Shown here: in pieces, positions 19,304-26,243 of the stretch
Layout: each line of letters starts with the position of its first letter
Position numbering within the stretch: the stretch's first letter is position 1
Origin: UBA10003 sp964365025
Lineage (GTDB): Bacteria; Patescibacteriota; Patescibacteriia; Magasanikbacterales; UBA10003
Direction of reading: 5' to 3'
Assembly (NCBI GenBank): GCA_964365025.1
Contig: CAYIOJ010000009.1
Span: forward strand, 1-27,422
DNA length: 27,422 nucleotides
The notes under the pieces: model-generated
Seen by the model: only the letters and a program-made list of their open reading frames with translations
Databases searched by the model: none
Told to the model about the DNA's origin: nothing
Translations under genes and position numbers: made by a program

Positions 19304-21418
19304 CTAAACAACCACGGCCGCTGTTTGATTAATATTTTGATTAATTGTTTGTTGCGCCGGTTCTAATTTTTTTGGTGAATAACCGATCGCCTCATCGCAT
19401 TTGGGACAATAATAATGCTCACCGGCCATATACCCATGCGACGGGCAAATGCTGAAAGTCGGGGTCAAAGTATAATAGGGCAGGTGAAAATTGTCAGCGA
19501 TTTTTTTCACCAATTTTTTGCAGGCCTCGGCCGAGGGCAATCTTTCACCGATAAATCCGTGCAAAACCGTACCACCGGTATAACAGGTCTGCAAATCATC
19601 CTGCAATTTCAAGGCCTCAAAAATATCATCGGTATAACCAACCGGTAAATGCGACGAATTTGTGTAATAAGGATCGGCGTGGCTCTGGCGATAAGCCTCT
19701 TCATTAGCGCAAATGATGGCCGGATATTTTTCCTTGTCTTTTCTCGCGAAACGATAGGACGTCCCCTCGGCCGGCGTGGCTTCCAGATTAAACAACATGT
19801 TGGTTTCTTCCTGATATTTACCCATCCTCTCGCGCATAAAATGCAGAATTTCCTTAGCCAAAGCGTGCCCTTCGGGGGTGGTGATATTTTTATCCGCGCC
19901 TAGCAAATTCATGACTGCCTCGTTCATACCGTTGATGCCAATGGTGTTAAAATGATTTTTCCAATACTGGCCAAATCTTTCTTTGATGCCGGCGAGAAAA
20001 TACTTGGAATAGGGATACAGCCCTTGTTCGGTAAATTTTTCAATAATTTCGCGCTTAATTTCCAAAGATGTTTTGGCCACATCCATTAAATGAGACAGGC
20101 GATTGAAAAATCCTTCTTTGGTTTTTTCCAAATATCCAATGCGCGGCAAATTGATTGTCACCACGCCAATACTTCCGGTAAGTGGATTTGCGCCAAACAA
20201 TCCGCCGCCTTTTTTGCGCAGTTCGCGATTATCCAAACGAAGGCGGCAACACATACTGCGCGCGTCTTCCGGCTTCATGTCAGAATTGACAAAATTGCTG
20301 AAATACGGCACGCCATATTTGGCTGTCATTTCCCAGACCGGATCCAAAACCGGATTTTCCCAGTTGAAATCCTTGGTGATGTTATAAGTGGGAATGGGAA
20401 AGGTGAACACGCGGCCCTTGGCGTCGCCCGCGAGCATCACTTCGGCAAAAGCGCGATTTAAAAGATCAATTTCCGGCTGAAATTCTTTATAGGTTTCTTT
20501 TTGCGGTACACCACTGATAATCACGCCCTCGTCAGCCATATAGCTTGAGGGCGCCAAATCCATGGTGATATTTGTAAAAGGCGTTTGAAAACCTACCCGC
20601 GTCGGCACATTCATGTTAAACAAAAATTCCTGCAAACATTGCTTGACTTCGTTATATGTCATTTTGTCAAAACGGATAAATGGCGCGAGCAAAACGTCAA
20701 AACTGGAAAAGGCCTGGGCGCCGGCGGTCTCGCCCTGCAGAGTATAAAAAAAATTAACAATCTGCCCCAAAGCCACGCGAAAATGCTTGGCCGGGCCGGA
20801 TTCAATTTTTCCCGGCGCGCCGCCAAAGCCGCGCATCAATAATTCTTTCAAATCCCAGCCACAGCAATAAGCGGCCAAAATCTGCAGGTCGTGCAAATGC
20901 AGATCCGCTTCCAAGTGCGCCTCCCGCACTTCCTTGGGGTAAATTTTATTCAGCCAATAATGAGAACTCACGGCCGAAGCCACGTGATTATTCAACCCTT
21001 GCAGTGAATAGGCCATGTTGCTGTTTTCCTTCACGCGCCAGTCCACTTGTTTTAGATATCCGTCAATCAAATCATCGGAATCAATCAGCGCGGCTTGCAT
21101 TTCACGCAGGCGCGCGTGCTGATCGCGATACAAAATGTAGGATTTGGCTGTCTGGATGAAACGTGATTTGATCAATTCTTCTTCCACGATGTCTTGCACT
21201 TCTTCCACAGCCGGAATAGACCGCTCGTGGAATTTTTCATTCAAATTTTTAATGACTTTTTCTTTGATTTTTTGCGCGAACTCCAGTGCTTTGTTTTCGT
21301 CGGAAATTTCTTTGGTAGCTGTGGCGGCCGAAACAATCGCTTTGACGATTTTCTCTTCTTCAAAAGGCACGATGCTGTCGTCGCGCTTTCTGATTCGCGT
21401 GATTTTGCTTTCCTCCAT
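19304..21418 (-). CDS. nrdD: Anaerobic ribonucleoside-triphosphate reductase NrdD, catalytic part without the glycyl-radical motif
   Basis: Class III ribonucleotide reductase of 704 residues, making deoxynucleotides without oxygen. N-terminal ATP-cone at about 5-95 (ITRIRKRDDSIVPFEEEKIV) for allosteric control. The alpha/beta barrel includes HLHDLQILAAYCCGWDLKEL, GGAPGKIESGPAKHF, FQTPFTNITMDL, RSMCCRLRLDN, NPLTGSIGVVTINLPRIG and NMLFNLEATPAEGTSYR. Near the end lies the metal-binding region (CPSHGYMAGEHYYCPKC, about 658-674), normally followed by the glycyl-radical loop. Here the chain instead ends in a Q/N-rich tail (AQQTINQNINQTAAVVV) and stops. The missing loop is encoded by the next gene (19101-19274). 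It starts ATGGAGGAAAG with no upstream ribosome site. Confidence 0.95.
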   Translation of the reverse strand: MEESKITRIRKRDDSIVPFEEEKIVKAIVSAATATKEISDENKALEFAQKIKEKVIKNLNEKFHERSIPAVEEVQDIVEEELIKSRFIQTAKSYILYRDQHARLREMQAALIDSDDLIDGYLKQVDWRVKENSNMAYSLQGLNNHVASAVSSHYWLNKIYPKEVREAHLEADLHLHDLQILAAYCCGWDLKELLMRGFGGAPGKIESGPAKHFRVALGQIVNFFYTLQGETAGAQAFSSFDVLLAPFIRFDKMTYNEVKQCLQEFLFNMNVPTRVGFQTPFTNITMDLAPSSYMADEGVIISGVPQKETYKEFQPEIDLLNRAFAEVMLAGDAKGRVFTFPIPTYNITKDFNWENPVLDPVWEMTAKYGVPYFSNFVNSDMKPEDARSMCCRLRLDNRELRKKGGGLFGANPLTGSIGVVTINLPRIGYLEKTKEGFFNRLSHLMDVAKTSLEIKREIIEKFTEQGLYPYSKYFLAGIKERFGQYWKNHFNTIGINGMNEAVMNLLGADKNITTPEGHALAKEILHFMRERMGKYQEETNMLFNLEATPAEGTSYRFARKDKEKYPAIICANEEAYRQSHADPYYTNSSHLPVGYTDDIFEALKLQDDLQTCYTGGTVLHGFIGERLPSAEACKKLVKKIADNFHLPYYTLTPTFSICPSHGYMAGEHYYCPKCDEAIGYSPKKLEPAQQTINQNINQTAAVVV

Positions 21419-21440
21419 ATTTTTTAATTATTACTAGCTA

Positions 21441-21484
21441 TTGTGGTTTGCTGATGTATTATACCACTACTGCTTGTGGTTTGC
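21441..21484 (-). promoter_or_regulatory. nrdD promoter with flanking direct repeats
   Basis: Minus strand -10 TATAAT (21458-21463) with extended -10 TGG; the -35 position (TGGCAA) is weak. TTGTGGTTTGC occurs twice, at 21441-21451 and 21474-21484, exactly 33 nt apart (about three helical turns), one on each side of the -10. This is the geometry of paired NrdR boxes, but the sequence does not clearly match the NrdR consensus, so the regulator is unknown. Confidence 0.5.
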
Positions 21485-21487
21485 CAC

Positions 21488-21569
21488 TGTGGATAAGTAC
21501 TGGCCAAAAAGTATTATTTAATTTTATCTCTACCAGTTTGAAGAGTCAATGATAATAACCTGTGGATAA
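21488..21569 (-). promoter_or_regulatory. Two exact DnaA-box sequences upstream of nrdD
   Basis: TGTGGATAA (minus strand TTATCCACA) at 21488-21496 and 21561-21569, 73 nt apart in the same orientation, in the gap between dsbA and nrdD. DnaA regulates ribonucleotide reductase genes in E. coli; a similar role here is inference. Confidence 0.45.
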
Positions 21570-21574
21570 TTAAA

Positions 21575-21600
21575 TCCCTCCGACATTATTGTCGGAGGGA
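21575..21600 (-). terminator. Terminator of the DsbA-like gene
   Basis: Perfect 11-bp stem TCCCTCCGACA / TGTCGGAGGGA with a 4-nt loop. On the minus strand it is followed by TTTAATTA. It separates the DsbA-like gene from nrdD. Confidence 0.85.
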
Positions 21601-21625
21601 CAAAATTTACGACACTAAATTTATG

Positions 21626-22405
21626 CTAAAGAGCCTTGTCCACCAAATCCTTCATCATATTCAGGGGCAAAGCGCCTTTGACCAATAACGGCGCGCCTTT
21701 GGATGAAATAATAATAGTACCGGGCGTCCCCTGTATCCCCGCGGCCTGCCCTTCCTGCATGGCCTTGGCCACATAACTCGCGTATTTGCCGCTGTTGAGA
21801 CAATTTTCAAAAGCTGATTTGTTTAAATCAAGCTCCGCGGCCAGTTTGGACAAATCCGCCAAGGCAAAACCAGTGCCATTGGAGGTAGTCCGCTCATAAA
21901 CCTTGTCCGCGTATTGCCAGAATTTTTCATGCCCGCCCAATTCATAAACGCATTCAGTGGCTTCCGCTTCTTTTCCCGCATTAGCATGAAAACTCAAAGG
22001 ATAATGACGATAAACCCATTTGATCTTGCCGGGATAGGCCGCAAAAACTTCTTTCATGGTGCTATGGAATTTTTTGCAAAAAGGACACTCAAAATCAGAA
22101 TATTCAATTAAAGTGATTTGAGCATTGGCCGGGCCGCGGCTATGATCGCGATCAGTTACCGTGGCTACTGTGCCGGCCGGCTCGGTGTATTCGTTGCCGG
22201 CCGCTTTGTTATCTCCAGCTGCTATTTTATTTTTTGTATTATCGCCACCGCTGGAAACTAAACTAATATTACCATTTAAAAACAAAATCAGCGTGATAAT
22301 AAAACCAATCGTGCCTAGAATGAGAATTGACACAACAAACCCCAGCCAAAACGAAGTTTTGGCATTAAGCGTTTCAAACGCTTTTTTGACTTCCGCGTAA
22401 CACAT
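21626..22405 (-). CDS. Membrane-anchored DsbA-like thiol-disulfide oxidoreductase
   Basis: Protein of 259 residues: short cytoplasmic head, one transmembrane helix at about 19-44 (FWLGFVVSILILGTIGFIIT), a polar linker of about 45 residues, then a thioredoxin-fold DsbA domain. The active site C107-P-F-C110 sits in EYSDFECPFCKKFH, and the cis-proline is P228 in IQGTPGT. This is the DsbA/BdbD type (DSBA-like thioredoxin, PF13462 style) common in Gram-positive and CPR bacteria, which oxidises thiols in exported proteins. No DsbB/VKOR partner is in the window. It is followed by a strong terminator and preceded by a long inverted repeat that separates it from the glycan genes. Confidence 0.94.
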   Translation of the reverse strand: MCYAEVKKAFETLNAKTSFWLGFVVSILILGTIGFIITLILFLNGNISLVSSGGDNTKNKIAAGDNKAAGNEYTEPAGTVATVTDRDHSRGPANAQITLIEYSDFECPFCKKFHSTMKEVFAAYPGKIKWVYRHYPLSFHANAGKEAEATECVYELGGHEKFWQYADKVYERTTSNGTGFALADLSKLAAELDLNKSAFENCLNSGKYASYVAKAMQEGQAAGIQGTPGTIIISSKGAPLLVKGALPLNMMKDLVDKAL

Positions 22406-22428
22406 AGAAATTTATGTTAATTAAACTC

Positions 22429-22498
22429 GGGGTGTGAATATATCTTTTTTTTGCTGCGGACTGTCGCCGCGACTACAAAAAAGATATATTCACACCCC
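22429..22498. repeat. Perfect 22-bp inverted repeat with structured loop
   Basis: Left arm 22429-22450 begins GGGGTGTGAATATATC and ends TTTTTT; right arm 22477-22498 is its exact reverse complement. The 26-nt loop is GC-rich and can itself fold (GTCG/CGAC). It lies between the glycosyltransferase stop and the DsbA-like gene. It may terminate or process transcripts, but the T-run is inside the stem, so it is not a normal terminator; a MITE-like remnant is the alternative. Confidence 0.8.
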
Positions 22499-22520
22499 TG
22501 TATTTTAGCACGACGGTTTT

Positions 22521-23636
22521 TTACTGGCAAGCGTCGCGGTATGTTTCAATTATTTTATTGATTTCTTGCTCTACTGTCCTATTTTCACAAATCCACTTTT
22601 TGGCCGTGATACCCATGGTGTGGCGTTTTCCATCGTCAGACAAAATTTCCCTTAATGCCCGCGTTAAATCATCGCGGTTTCCCGGCTCGATGAGCAATCC
22701 CCTCTCTGCTCCGACTAAACTTCGCACACCCGGCAGATTGGAGGCGATGACCGGCAAACCGTGAGTCATGGCTTCCAACAAAACCAAGCCATAGGCCTCG
22801 GATTTGTCAATTGACGGTAAAACAAACACATCGGCTGATTGATAATATCTTGGCAATTCATCATTATTCACGCGGCCGGCAAAAATGACACAATCCCCCA
22901 GTCCAAGTTTCTTGGCTTTGGCTTCATAATATCCGCGCAGGTCGCCATCACCGACTATTACTAATTTATATTTCAACCCTTTCATCGCTTCCAGTAAAAT
23001 GTCCACACCTTTAAAATAATGGGCTTTGTCCAACGCGCCGACAAATAAAATCTTCCGGTAACCATCTTTATGCGTCATTGCGAGCGCCGTGCCTGCCGGC
23101 AGGCAGGTAGCGAAACAATCCCGCACTCCAAACGGCGCCTCCACAAATTTTTCCGACCATTTTTTCAAATACGGCGCAAGATAACTGTGTTCCGCATAAT
23201 CCATACTGCTCACCAAAATTTTATCCGCCCTTTTTATCAAGTTTGACAAAGTCAAACGAGTATAAATTTTAAAGAACAAACCCTTCCAGCCGCGTCCGAC
23301 CAAATCCATATGATAAGTGACAACCAATGATTTTTTACAGCGCAATACCGCGCCCACTGCGCCAATAAAAGGATAATGCAGATGAATAATGTCAAAAGAA
23401 GATAATTCCGCCGGCATTTTTTTTATCCAAGCCGCGTTGCCATGGCTCACATCTGGCCACAATCGGCACACTCTGTATGGCGAAGTCATTTCCGGGCAAT
23501 CGCGGTCCGAATACCACGGAGTAAAAACCGTCACCTCCATCCCCTTCTGCGCCAAACCAGCGGCCTCTTGGGCCGCCACATTGCCAATGCCCGCGAGGTA
23601 TGGTGGAAACACCGGAGTGACGATGGCGATTTTCAT
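22521..23636 (-). CDS. Glycosyltransferase family 4 (GT-B) with a repeat-encoded insertion
   Basis: Retaining GT-B glycosyltransferase of 371 residues. N-terminal acceptor domain: IVTPVFPPYLAGIGNVAAQE, IIHLHYPF, VVTYHMDL. C-terminal donor domain: KILFVGALDKAHYFKGVDIL, KLVIVGDGDLRGYYEAKAK, FAGRVNNDELPRYYQSADVF and the EX7E motif EAYGLVLLEAMTHGLPVIAS. Between FVEAPFGV and KILFVGAL, residues about 172-189 (RDCFATCLPAGTALAMTH) are read from an interspersed repeat at 23072-23124; normal relatives have a short non-conserved linker there, so the enzyme may tolerate it. It overlaps the DUF2304 gene by 4 nt. Substrate unknown; surface polysaccharide assembly is the likely context. Confidence 0.94.
   Translation of the reverse strand: MKIAIVTPVFPPYLAGIGNVAAQEAAGLAQKGMEVTVFTPWYSDRDCPEMTSPYRVCRLWPDVSHGNAAWIKKMPAELSSFDIIHLHYPFIGAVGAVLRCKKSLVVTYHMDLVGRGWKGLFFKIYTRLTLSNLIKRADKILVSSMDYAEHSYLAPYLKKWSEKFVEAPFGVRDCFATCLPAGTALAMTHKDGYRKILFVGALDKAHYFKGVDILLEAMKGLKYKLVIVGDGDLRGYYEAKAKKLGLGDCVIFAGRVNNDELPRYYQSADVFVLPSIDKSEAYGLVLLEAMTHGLPVIASNLPGVRSLVGAERGLLIEPGNRDDLTRALREILSDDGKRHTMGITAKKWICENRTVEQEINKIIETYRDACQ
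23072..23124. repeat. Composite repeat inside the GT4 coding sequence
   Basis: GCGTCATTGCGAGC (23072-23085) and GCGAAACAATCCCGC (23110-23124) are the two ends of a family A repeat in the opposite orientation to the copy at 1-33. Between them lies the 16-bp perfect palindrome TGCCTGCCGGCAGGCA (23090-23105), a family C element. The frame stays open through the whole unit. Confidence 0.8.
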
Positions 23637-23950
23637 AACTTTTTAGCGGTCTCCCTGACAATTTTAGTGATATTCTTCTCCATCTTCTCAATCCGCACTG
23701 TAATTCTGAAAATAAAATAAAACAGCGCGGCGACGGAAACATACATTATCAAATCCGTCCCGCGGCCCACGCCCAAACGATTGGCTAAATCAGTTGACAA
23801 ACTCGGCTGCCAAACCACGATTAAAACAACCATCCAAAACAAACACCAAAAAATCAGAGCTCCCAAGGAAATTTCTTTGGCGCGCCAACGCCCGCCCACT
23901 TTTATTAAAGCAAAAATAATAAACAAAGAAAGTAAAATTTGAATGAGCAT
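23633..23950 (-). CDS. DUF2304 small membrane protein
   Basis: Protein of 105 residues with three hydrophobic segments: about 2-17 (LIQILLSLFIIFALIK), 30-48 (ALIFWCLFWMVVLIVVW) and 65-85 (DLIMYVSVAALFYFIFRI), then a basic helical tail (TVRIEKMEKNITKIVRE). The pattern and length match DUF2304 proteins, which are typically encoded next to a GT2 polyprenyl-phosphate glycosyltransferase, as here, with only 1 nt between them. In such pairs the small protein is thought to help membrane attachment or flipping of the lipid-linked sugar; that role is inferred. It overlaps the GT4 start by 4 nt. Confidence 0.9.
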   Translation of the reverse strand: MLIQILLSLFIIFALIKVGGRWRAKEISLGALIFWCLFWMVVLIVVWQPSLSTDLANRLGVGRGTDLIMYVSVAALFYFIFRITVRIEKMEKNITKIVRETAKKL

Positions 23951-23951
23951 A

Positions 23952-24611
23952 CTAAATAATTTTTTGAATTATCAAATCCTTAATAATTTTTAAACCGCCC
24001 GAAAATCCTTGACCATAACGATGGTATTTAACAGTCACCGGCACCTCCACAAATTTTAAATTATTTTTTGGCAATTGCGCGATGATTTCCGAATTATGCG
24101 CCATTCTATCTTGTTCGATTTTGATTGACTCGGCGGCGCGGCGAGATAGCGCGCGAAGTCCATTGTGCGCGTCAGACAGCCACAAACCGGTAAATAAAAA
24201 ATTGACCACGCGGGCCAAGGGCAGAATAAAATATTTTTTGGAAAATGGAATGTGATTGGCTTTGCTCAAAAATCTGGAACCCAAAACCACTTCGGCAGAT
24301 CCATTGATAATCGGCGCGGACAAAGCCGCGATGTCTTTGGCTTCAAATTGCCCGTCGGCGTCAAAATGGACAATTACCTTGGCCCCTTTGTTAAGCGCGT
24401 ACTCCGTGCCCGTGGCCAAAGCCGCTCCCTGCCCCCGATTGATAATATGCCGCAAAACAATCGCACCCGGCACGCGCGCCGCTTCAGCCGTGCCATCCTC
24501 CGAGCCGTCATCCACCACCACTATTTTCGCTTCCTGGTATCTGGCAACTAAATCACTTATCACACCCGCGATATTCTTTTCCTCATTGTAGGCCGGAATA
24601 ACAATGAACAT
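23952..24611 (-). CDS. Glycosyltransferase family 2, polyprenyl-phosphate sugar synthase type
   Basis: GT-A enzyme of 219 residues: VIPAYNEEKNIAGVISDL at the start, VVVDDGSEDGTAEAA, GQGAALATGTEYALNKGAKV, and the DXD motif in HFDADGQF. LGSRFLSKANHIPFSKK and SDAHNGLRALSRRAAE place it with DPM1/dolichol-phosphate-mannose-synthase-like proteins, which load a sugar onto a polyprenyl phosphate. No transmembrane helices are present, so it would act at the inner membrane face, perhaps held by the DUF2304 protein encoded next. It starts 8 nt after the epimerase gene and belongs to the glycan operon. Confidence 0.94.
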   Translation of the reverse strand: MFIVIPAYNEEKNIAGVISDLVARYQEAKIVVVDDGSEDGTAEAARVPGAIVLRHIINRGQGAALATGTEYALNKGAKVIVHFDADGQFEAKDIAALSAPIINGSAEVVLGSRFLSKANHIPFSKKYFILPLARVVNFLFTGLWLSDAHNGLRALSRRAAESIKIEQDRMAHNSEIIAQLPKNNLKFVEVPVTVKYHRYGQGFSGGLKIIKDLIIQKII

Positions 24612-24619
24612 AGAACATA

Positions 24620-25636
24620 CTAACCCTGTCCGATGGTTTTTTCTTTGGCGATAGTGAAATCAATGGTTTTTTTCAAACCGTCTTCCAGCCCCACCAAAGG
24701 CATCCAGCCCAATTCACTTTTGGCTTTGCGAATATCGGGAATTCCCAATGGCGTAATAAAATCCAATGGCTTTTCAAAAATAATTTTTGATTTTGAACCG
24801 ACTTTCTCAATAATGGACTTGGCCACGTCGTAGAGCAGGTGCGCGCGCTCATCGCCGAAATTCACGACTCCAATACCGGCCGGCGCGGACATAAGCTTAA
24901 GCAATCCGTCCACCACATCGCTCACATAAACCAAAGACGATGAAAATGTTTCGTCTCCATAAATTACCAAATCCTTGCCGCGAATGGCGTCAACTATAAA
25001 ATCAGAAATCATTTGACCATCAAACAATTTCAATCGCGGGCCGTAGGTGCGGAAAATGCGCGCGATTTTGGCGTCAATGTTGTGCACCTGCGCGTAAGTG
25101 ACAGTCATGGTTTCGGCAAATCGCTTGCCTTCGTCATAACAGGCGCGCGGGCTTAGATTATTCACCATGCCCAAATCCTCTTCGCCAAAAGCCGCTATCT
25201 CCGGCCGGCGCGGGCCGTACACCACCGCGCTTGAGCCTAACACAAACTTGGCTTTATATTTTACGGCCATTTCCAGCACATGATAGGTGCCGACACTATT
25301 GGACAACAATGTTTCAATTTTATACTGATTAAAATTCTTGGCCGAAGTGGGGCAAGCCAAGTGGTAGATTTCCTGCACGCCCTGAAACTTAATTTTAAAT
25401 TTTTCTAGTTCCGGAAAATCCTCCAAATTAAATGACTGGTTGATGTTTAATTTCAGCAATTCAAAATCGGGATCTTTGAGCAAATGTTCAATGTTCGCCG
25501 GCGTGCTATTGGAAAAATCGTCCAGACAAATCACTTTACCGGTTTTCAACAGCGCTTCGCACAGGTGCGAGCCGACAAAGCCGGCTCCGCCAGTGACTAA
25601 AATATTTTTTTTGCCGAAGATGGGTGTTTTGGGCAT
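24620..25636 (-). CDS. NAD-dependent epimerase/dehydratase, UDP-glucuronate decarboxylase-like
   Basis: Extended short-chain dehydrogenase of 338 residues acting on a nucleotide sugar. Rossmann motif ILVTGGAGFVGSHLCEALL near residue 12, and the catalytic Y-x3-K in RACYDEGKRFAETM. Segments IYHLACPTSAKNF, LGSSAVVYG, ARIFRTYGPRLKLFDGQMIS and SLVYVSDVVDGLL match the UDP-xylose synthase (UXS) subgroup more than GalE, so conversion of UDP-glucuronate to UDP-xylose is the best guess. The substrate-specific STSEVYG is changed to SSAVVYG. It is the first enzyme of the glycan operon, 9 nt after the retropepsin gene, and would supply sugar to the two glycosyltransferases. Confidence 0.92.
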   Translation of the reverse strand: MPKTPIFGKKNILVTGGAGFVGSHLCEALLKTGKVICLDDFSNSTPANIEHLLKDPDFELLKLNINQSFNLEDFPELEKFKIKFQGVQEIYHLACPTSAKNFNQYKIETLLSNSVGTYHVLEMAVKYKAKFVLGSSAVVYGPRRPEIAAFGEEDLGMVNNLSPRACYDEGKRFAETMTVTYAQVHNIDAKIARIFRTYGPRLKLFDGQMISDFIVDAIRGKDLVIYGDETFSSSLVYVSDVVDGLLKLMSAPAGIGVVNFGDERAHLLYDVAKSIIEKVGSKSKIIFEKPLDFITPLGIPDIRKAKSELGWMPLVGLEDGLKKTIDFTIAKEKTIGQG

Positions 25637-25645
25637 ACAATTAAA

Positions 25646-26041
25646 TTACTTTCTTTCTTTAAGTTCAATTTCCTCTTTTAATAAATCAAATTTAACTACA
25701 AAAATGTCAAAAAAACCTTTTTGACCTACGACACCGTAACCCATTTGAGCCATATTAAATAAAAAACCGACTTTTACGCTGTAATCCCATCCGCCTACTT
25801 TAATTTTGACTTGATGCAAATAATAAAATTCGCCGAATCCAGTTATTCCGCTCACTTCTCTTTTTTCTCCTTTAAAAACATCTATACCCAAAATTCCGGC
25901 AATTTGAGCGTCAAATATACAAAGATCCGCTCCCGAATCCACTAAAACCTCATATGAAACAAAATTATCTTTATAACCAATTTCTATTGGAACAACCGGC
26001 CTCAAGACATCTTGACCATAATTTTTATAATTAAACTTCAT
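25646..26041 (-). CDS. Single-domain retropepsin-like aspartic protease
   Basis: Protein of 131 residues with the aspartyl-protease signature VLVDSGADLCIF (catalytic D35) and the retropepsin-type second hallmark GYGVVGQKGFFDIFVVKFD near the C-terminus. With one DSGA motif it must form a homodimer to be active, like retroviral and SpoIIGA-type proteases. No signal peptide or membrane helix is seen, so it is cytoplasmic. Its start overlaps the end of the DUF5678 gene by 4 nt, and the epimerase begins 9 nt after it, but its function is unlikely to concern glycans. The target is unknown. Confidence 0.88.
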   Translation of the reverse strand: MKFNYKNYGQDVLRPVVPIEIGYKDNFVSYEVLVDSGADLCIFDAQIAGILGIDVFKGEKREVSGITGFGEFYYLHQVKIKVGGWDYSVKVGFLFNMAQMGYGVVGQKGFFDIFVVKFDLLKEEIELKERK

Positions 26042-26235
26042 AAACCAAAACCAACATATGATACAAGATTTCGTGGCATGCGAGTAAGAATTGGCTTATT
26101 ATAACCTTTCTTACGCGCCTTATTCCAAGCTTCTTTAGCTGTTTTGCCATTCGCAATCACTGTGGTCTCATCACTATCCAAAGCGACCCAAAATCCTTTA
26201 TATTTTTTGTAAATTTTAGTCCAATCTATAGCCAT
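26038..26235 (-). CDS. DUF5678-like small protein
   Basis: Protein of 65 residues from ATG 26235 (the frame opens at an ATT-like site upstream; MAIDWTKIYKKYKG is the likely start). The sequence KYKGFWVALDSDETTVIANG, then KTAKEAWNKARKKG and KPILTRMPR, matches DUF5678 proteins, small alpha/beta proteins of unknown function. It is translationally coupled to the retropepsin by a 4-nt overlap. This pairing of DUF5678 with a small aspartic protease suggests a two-gene module; whether DUF5678 is a substrate, regulator or part of an antitoxin-like pair is unknown. Confidence 0.85.
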   Translation of the reverse strand: MAIDWTKIYKKYKGFWVALDSDETTVIANGKTAKEAWNKARKKGYNKPILTRMPRNLVSYVGFGL

Positions 26236-26243
26236 ATTAAAAA

